Part shown: in pieces, positions 5,892 through 7,920 of the stretch
Layout: the number at the start of each line of letters is the position of its first letter
Numbering within the stretch: position 1 is the stretch's first letter
DNA from: Clostridiales bacterium
GTDB taxonomy: Bacteria; Bacillota; Clostridia; Oscillospirales; Oscillospiraceae
NCBI GenBank assembly: GCA_021199695.1
Contig: JAJQHP010000141.1
Coordinates: 1-7,920, forward strand
Length of the DNA stretch: 7,920 bases
Reading direction: 5' to 3'
Notes under the pieces: generated by a model
Told to the model about the DNA's origin: nothing
The model's database searches: none
Seen by the model: only the letters and a program-made list of their open reading frames with translations
Made by a program: the position numbers and the translations under genes

Positions 5892-6427
5892 GCGCAGAGG
5901 AGCTGAGACAGGAGCGGCCGGATTTGGACACGCTGCTCCGGGAGGATCGGGACTATCAGTCCGCCTATGACAGGAAGGTGAGCCAGGCCCTGGCCACCGC
6001 CCGGGCCAACTGGGAACGGGACCGTCAGGGGGAGGAGGACCGACTTCGGCAGACGCTGGAGACGGAGATGCAGGAGACGCTGGAGCAGGAGCGGCAGGTG
6101 CTGGCCGGACAACGGCAGGACTTTGACCGGCGGCTCCGGCAGGTGGCGGTGGGGGAGGCCCTGCAGCAGCGGGGCCTGGACGCCCGCTTCGCCCCCTGGA
6201 TCACCGGCGAGAGCGACGAGGACTCCGCCCAGCGGGTGGAGGCGTTCACCGGGCTGTTTCAGCAGGCCCTGTCCCAGGCGGTGGCCGGACGGATGCGGGG
6301 GGAGGCCGCCCCCAGAGAGCCGGACCGGCCCCGGGAGCTGACCCGGGAGCAGGTACGGGGGATGTCCCCCCGGGAAATCAACCGGAACTGGGAACAGATC
6401 TCCGGTCTGCTCCGGGAGACGCAATGA
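5888..6427 (+). CDS. Phage head scaffold protein (GP20/DUF4355-like)
   Basis: This 179-residue, highly charged protein fits the scaffold that guides coat proteins into a procapsid and then leaves or is degraded. A long Gln/Glu/Arg-rich coiled coil spans about 40-95. It is followed by VGEALQQRGLDARFAPWITGESDEDSAQRVEAFTGLFQQAL (88-128), the pattern seen after the coiled coil in DUF4355/GP20 scaffolds. The C-terminus MSPREINRNWEQISGLL (159-175) is probably a helical coat-binding segment. No protease motif is visible. The start overlaps the portal stop as ATGA, with AAAGGAG 8 nt upstream. Its place directly before the capsid gene supports the role. No minor head protein gene lies between portal and scaffold. 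Confidence 0.85.
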   Translation: MSAEELRQERPDLDTLLREDRDYQSAYDRKVSQALATARANWERDRQGEEDRLRQTLETEMQETLEQERQVLAGQRQDFDRRLRQVAVGEALQQRGLDARFAPWITGESDEDSAQRVEAFTGLFQQALSQAVAGRMRGEAAPREPDRPRELTREQVRGMSPREINRNWEQISGLLRETQ

Positions 6428-6468
6428 CACAGTACGACAATGACAACATAAGGAAAGGATGAGAGCGA

Positions 6469-7314
6469 ATGGCATTTTCCAATTTTATCCCTGAGATCTG
6501 GTCCGCCCGGCTGCTGGAGCATCTGGACAACGTCCACGTCTACGCCGGTCTGATGAACCGGGACTATGAGGGCGAGATCCGGGCCTATGGCGACACGGTA
6601 CACATCAACCAGCTGGGGGACATCACCATCAGCGACTACACCGGCGCGGACATCGCCGACCCGGAGGAGCTGGACGGCTCCATGCAGGACCTGACCATCG
6701 ACAAGGCCAAGTACTTCAACTTCCAGGTGAAGGACGTGGACCACGCCCAGTCCAACCCCAAGCTGGTGGACGCCGCCATGCAGCGGGCCAGCTACGGCAT
6801 GAACGACGTGATCGACCAGTATCTGGCCTCCCTGCTGCTGGAGGGGGCGGACAGCGGCAACATTCTCTATGACGACAGTTCCGCCGTCACCCCCACCAGC
6901 GCCGACGCCTACGACTATCTGGTGGACCTGGGGGTGCTGCTCAACGAGGCCAACGTCCCCATGCTGGGACGGTGGGTGGTGCTGCCTCCCTGGTACCACG
7001 GCCTGCTGCTGAAGGACTCCCGGTTCGTGGGCAACGGCACCGGCTACAACCAGGCCATCCTCCAGGGCGGTCTGGTGGGCGAGGCCGCCGGGTTCCAGAT
7101 CCACCTGTCCAACAATGTCCCCAACACCAACGGTTCTCTGTACAAGGTCATCGCCGGCACCAGCGCCGCCGGGGCCTACGCCGAGCAGCTGGTGGAGCTG
7201 GAGGCCTACCGGCTGGAGAAGAACTTCTCCGACGCCGTAAAGGGGCTCCACGTCTACGGGGCCAAGGTGGTCCAGCCCAAGGCTCTGGCGGTCATGACCT
7301 GCAACAAGGGGTAA
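6469..7314 (+). CDS. Phage major capsid protein, P22 coat-like (HK97 fold)
   Basis: This 281-residue protein is the probable major coat protein that forms the icosahedral shell. The N-terminus FIPEIWSARLLEHLDNVHVYAGLMNRDY (6-33), the GDTVHINQLGDITISDY block (41-57), DKAKYFNFQVKDVDHAQS (78-95) and GRWVVLPPWYHGLLLKD (167-183) are typical of the P22 coat-like family. The N-terminus starts at the mature-type conserved block without a prodomain or delta domain, which fits the presence of a separate scaffold gene. AAAGGA lies 9 nt before the ATG and a 41-nt gap separates it from the scaffold gene. The conserved VLPP-containing block and EAYRLEKNFSDAVKGLHVYGAKVVQPKAL (244-272) make this a confident capsid call, although assignment to one HK97-fold subfamily is by pattern only. 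Confidence 0.9.
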   Translation: MAFSNFIPEIWSARLLEHLDNVHVYAGLMNRDYEGEIRAYGDTVHINQLGDITISDYTGADIADPEELDGSMQDLTIDKAKYFNFQVKDVDHAQSNPKLVDAAMQRASYGMNDVIDQYLASLLLEGADSGNILYDDSSAVTPTSADAYDYLVDLGVLLNEANVPMLGRWVVLPPWYHGLLLKDSRFVGNGTGYNQAILQGGLVGEAAGFQIHLSNNVPNTNGSLYKVIAGTSAAGAYAEQLVELEAYRLEKNFSDAVKGLHVYGAKVVQPKALAVMTCNKG

Positions 7315-7318
7315 GACC

Positions 7319-7678
7319 ATGACCACGGAGCAGATGGAGTCCAGTCTGGAGCGGCTGGCGAGAAAGCTGGGGCTGGAAAATCCCGAGGAGGACGTGGTCC
7401 TGCTGCTGGAGGACGAGCTGCTGGACGCCGAGGGCGAGCTGCTGATCTATCTGGGCGTGAGCGCTCTGGAGGAGCAGTTCCTTTACAAGGCGGTGGAGCT
7501 GGCGGCCCTCTACTACCAGCGGGACCGGTGGGAGCTGGAGGGCGGCGGGCTCCGCTCCTCCGCCTACTCCGAGGGGCAGATCAGCCAGTCCGAGCAGTAC
7601 CTCTCCCCCGCCGAGCTGCGGGCCGGGACGGCGGAGATTTTGGACAGCCTGGCCCGATACCGGAGGGTGTCATGCTGA
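7319..7678 (+). CDS. Phage head-tail connector protein (HK97 gp6 / SPP1 gp15-like)
   Basis: This 119-residue, mostly alpha-helical protein fits the adaptor that forms a ring under the portal after packaging and prepares the head for tail attachment. It has an acidic helix EEDVVLLLEDELLDAEGELLIYLG (23-46), a second helix EEQFLYKAVELAALYYQRDRWELEG (51-75) and a serine-rich SSAYSEGQISQSEQYLS strand region (80-96). It ends in the helix EILDSLARYRRV (106-117). This layout is common to gp6/gp15-type connectors, which usually follow the capsid gene as here. AAGGGG stands 7 nt before the ATG, which is 4 nt after the capsid stop. The next gene starts within its last 7 nt. Identification is by pattern and position, not by a catalytic motif. 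Confidence 0.75.
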   Translation: MTTEQMESSLERLARKLGLENPEEDVVLLLEDELLDAEGELLIYLGVSALEEQFLYKAVELAALYYQRDRWELEGGGLRSSAYSEGQISQSEQYLSPAELRAGTAEILDSLARYRRVSC

Positions 7679-7920
7679 GCCGTCAGACCCCCCTGGCCTG
7701 GCGGCAGGGGTTCTCCCTCTACCGGCGGAGTCTGGAGACGGACAGCATGGGGGACCTGGCGGCAGCCTACCACATGGACGCGCCGGACTTCACCGCCGAG
7801 GACGGGACGGAGGACGGCATCTGCTGGCAGAGCGTCCGGTCCTGGCAGAGCGGCGGGCGGCTGACCTCCGGCCTCTCCCGGCAGGAGCCGGGGGAGAGCT
7901 CCACCGGGGCGGTGGAGGGG
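7672..7920 (+). CDS. Phage structural protein, incomplete at the window end
   Basis: An ATG at 7672 opens a frame of 83 codons without a stop to the end of the window, so the gene is cut off here. The start overlaps the connector stop (ATGCTGA), and GGAGGG lies 4 nt upstream, as for a coupled operon gene. The visible part begins MLSRQTPLAWRQGFSLYRRS and contains GICWQSVRSWQSGGRLTSGLS (48-68). It has no membrane segment or signal peptide. I do not recognise the family. Its place just after a connector gene suggests a head-closure, head-tail joining or minor structural protein, which is inference from gene order only. Confidence 0.7.
   Translation, partial: MLSRQTPLAWRQGFSLYRRSLETDSMGDLAAAYHMDAPDFTAEDGTEDGICWQSVRSWQSGGRLTSGLSRQEPGESSTGAVEG

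Noticed and set aside
6259..7326. A 355-codon open frame on the minus strand opposite the scaffold end and capsid gene
   Set aside because: It is a Val/Gly/His-rich shadow of the capsid gene, without domain, motif or operon context.
1..7920. CRISPR array, tRNA, defence island or anti-phage system
   Set aside because: I found no regularly spaced repeats, tRNA-like cloverleaf or recognisable defence gene on either strand.

Overview
The window looks like part of a chromosome from a GC-rich member of the Bacillota, probably a gut clostridial lineage such as Oscillospiraceae; this taxonomic reading is inference. It rests on strong AGGAGG-type ribosome binding sites, SigA-like promoters with extended -10 elements, GC-rich third codon positions, and phage proteins of types common in Gram-positive phages. 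The left third holds two host-type genes and the right two thirds hold the start of a prophage or phage-derived head-assembly operon, cut off by the window end.

Left region (1-2474). A TagH/Wzt-type ABC transporter ATPase lies on the minus strand (136-969) with its own extended -10 promoter and a Rho-independent terminator just after its stop, so it appears to be a single-gene transcript without an adjacent permease. Divergent from it is a compact DEAD-box RNA helicase (1238-2413) with its own promoter and a strong terminator. In the spacer between them a perfect 7-bp inverted repeat sits on the predicted transcription start of the ABC gene and may be an operator.

Junction (2414-2746). This 333-bp stretch has no gene. 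It carries the helicase terminator, a second strong terminator-like hairpin, an AT-richer segment that may hold the promoter or control region of the phage operon, and a GC-rich hairpin immediately before the first phage ribosome binding site.

Phage head module (2747-7920, all plus strand). The order is small terminase, PBSX-type large terminase, SPP1 gp6-like portal, scaffold, P22-type major capsid protein, head-tail connector, and an incomplete further structural gene. The genes overlap or nearly abut, and each has a ribosome binding site, so they form one operon. Together they encode the procapsid and the DNA packaging motor: scaffold and coat assemble on the portal, the terminase subunits recognise, pump and cut DNA, and the connector closes the filled head for tail joining. 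No MuF-type minor head protein lies between portal and scaffold, and no integrase, repressor, lysis or replication gene is in the window.

I see no CRISPR array, tRNA, rRNA, insertion sequence or clear defence system. The points most worth checking are the origin of the head module directly beside a host gene, the orphan ABC ATPase with its possible operator, and the 77-nt overlap of the terminase genes.
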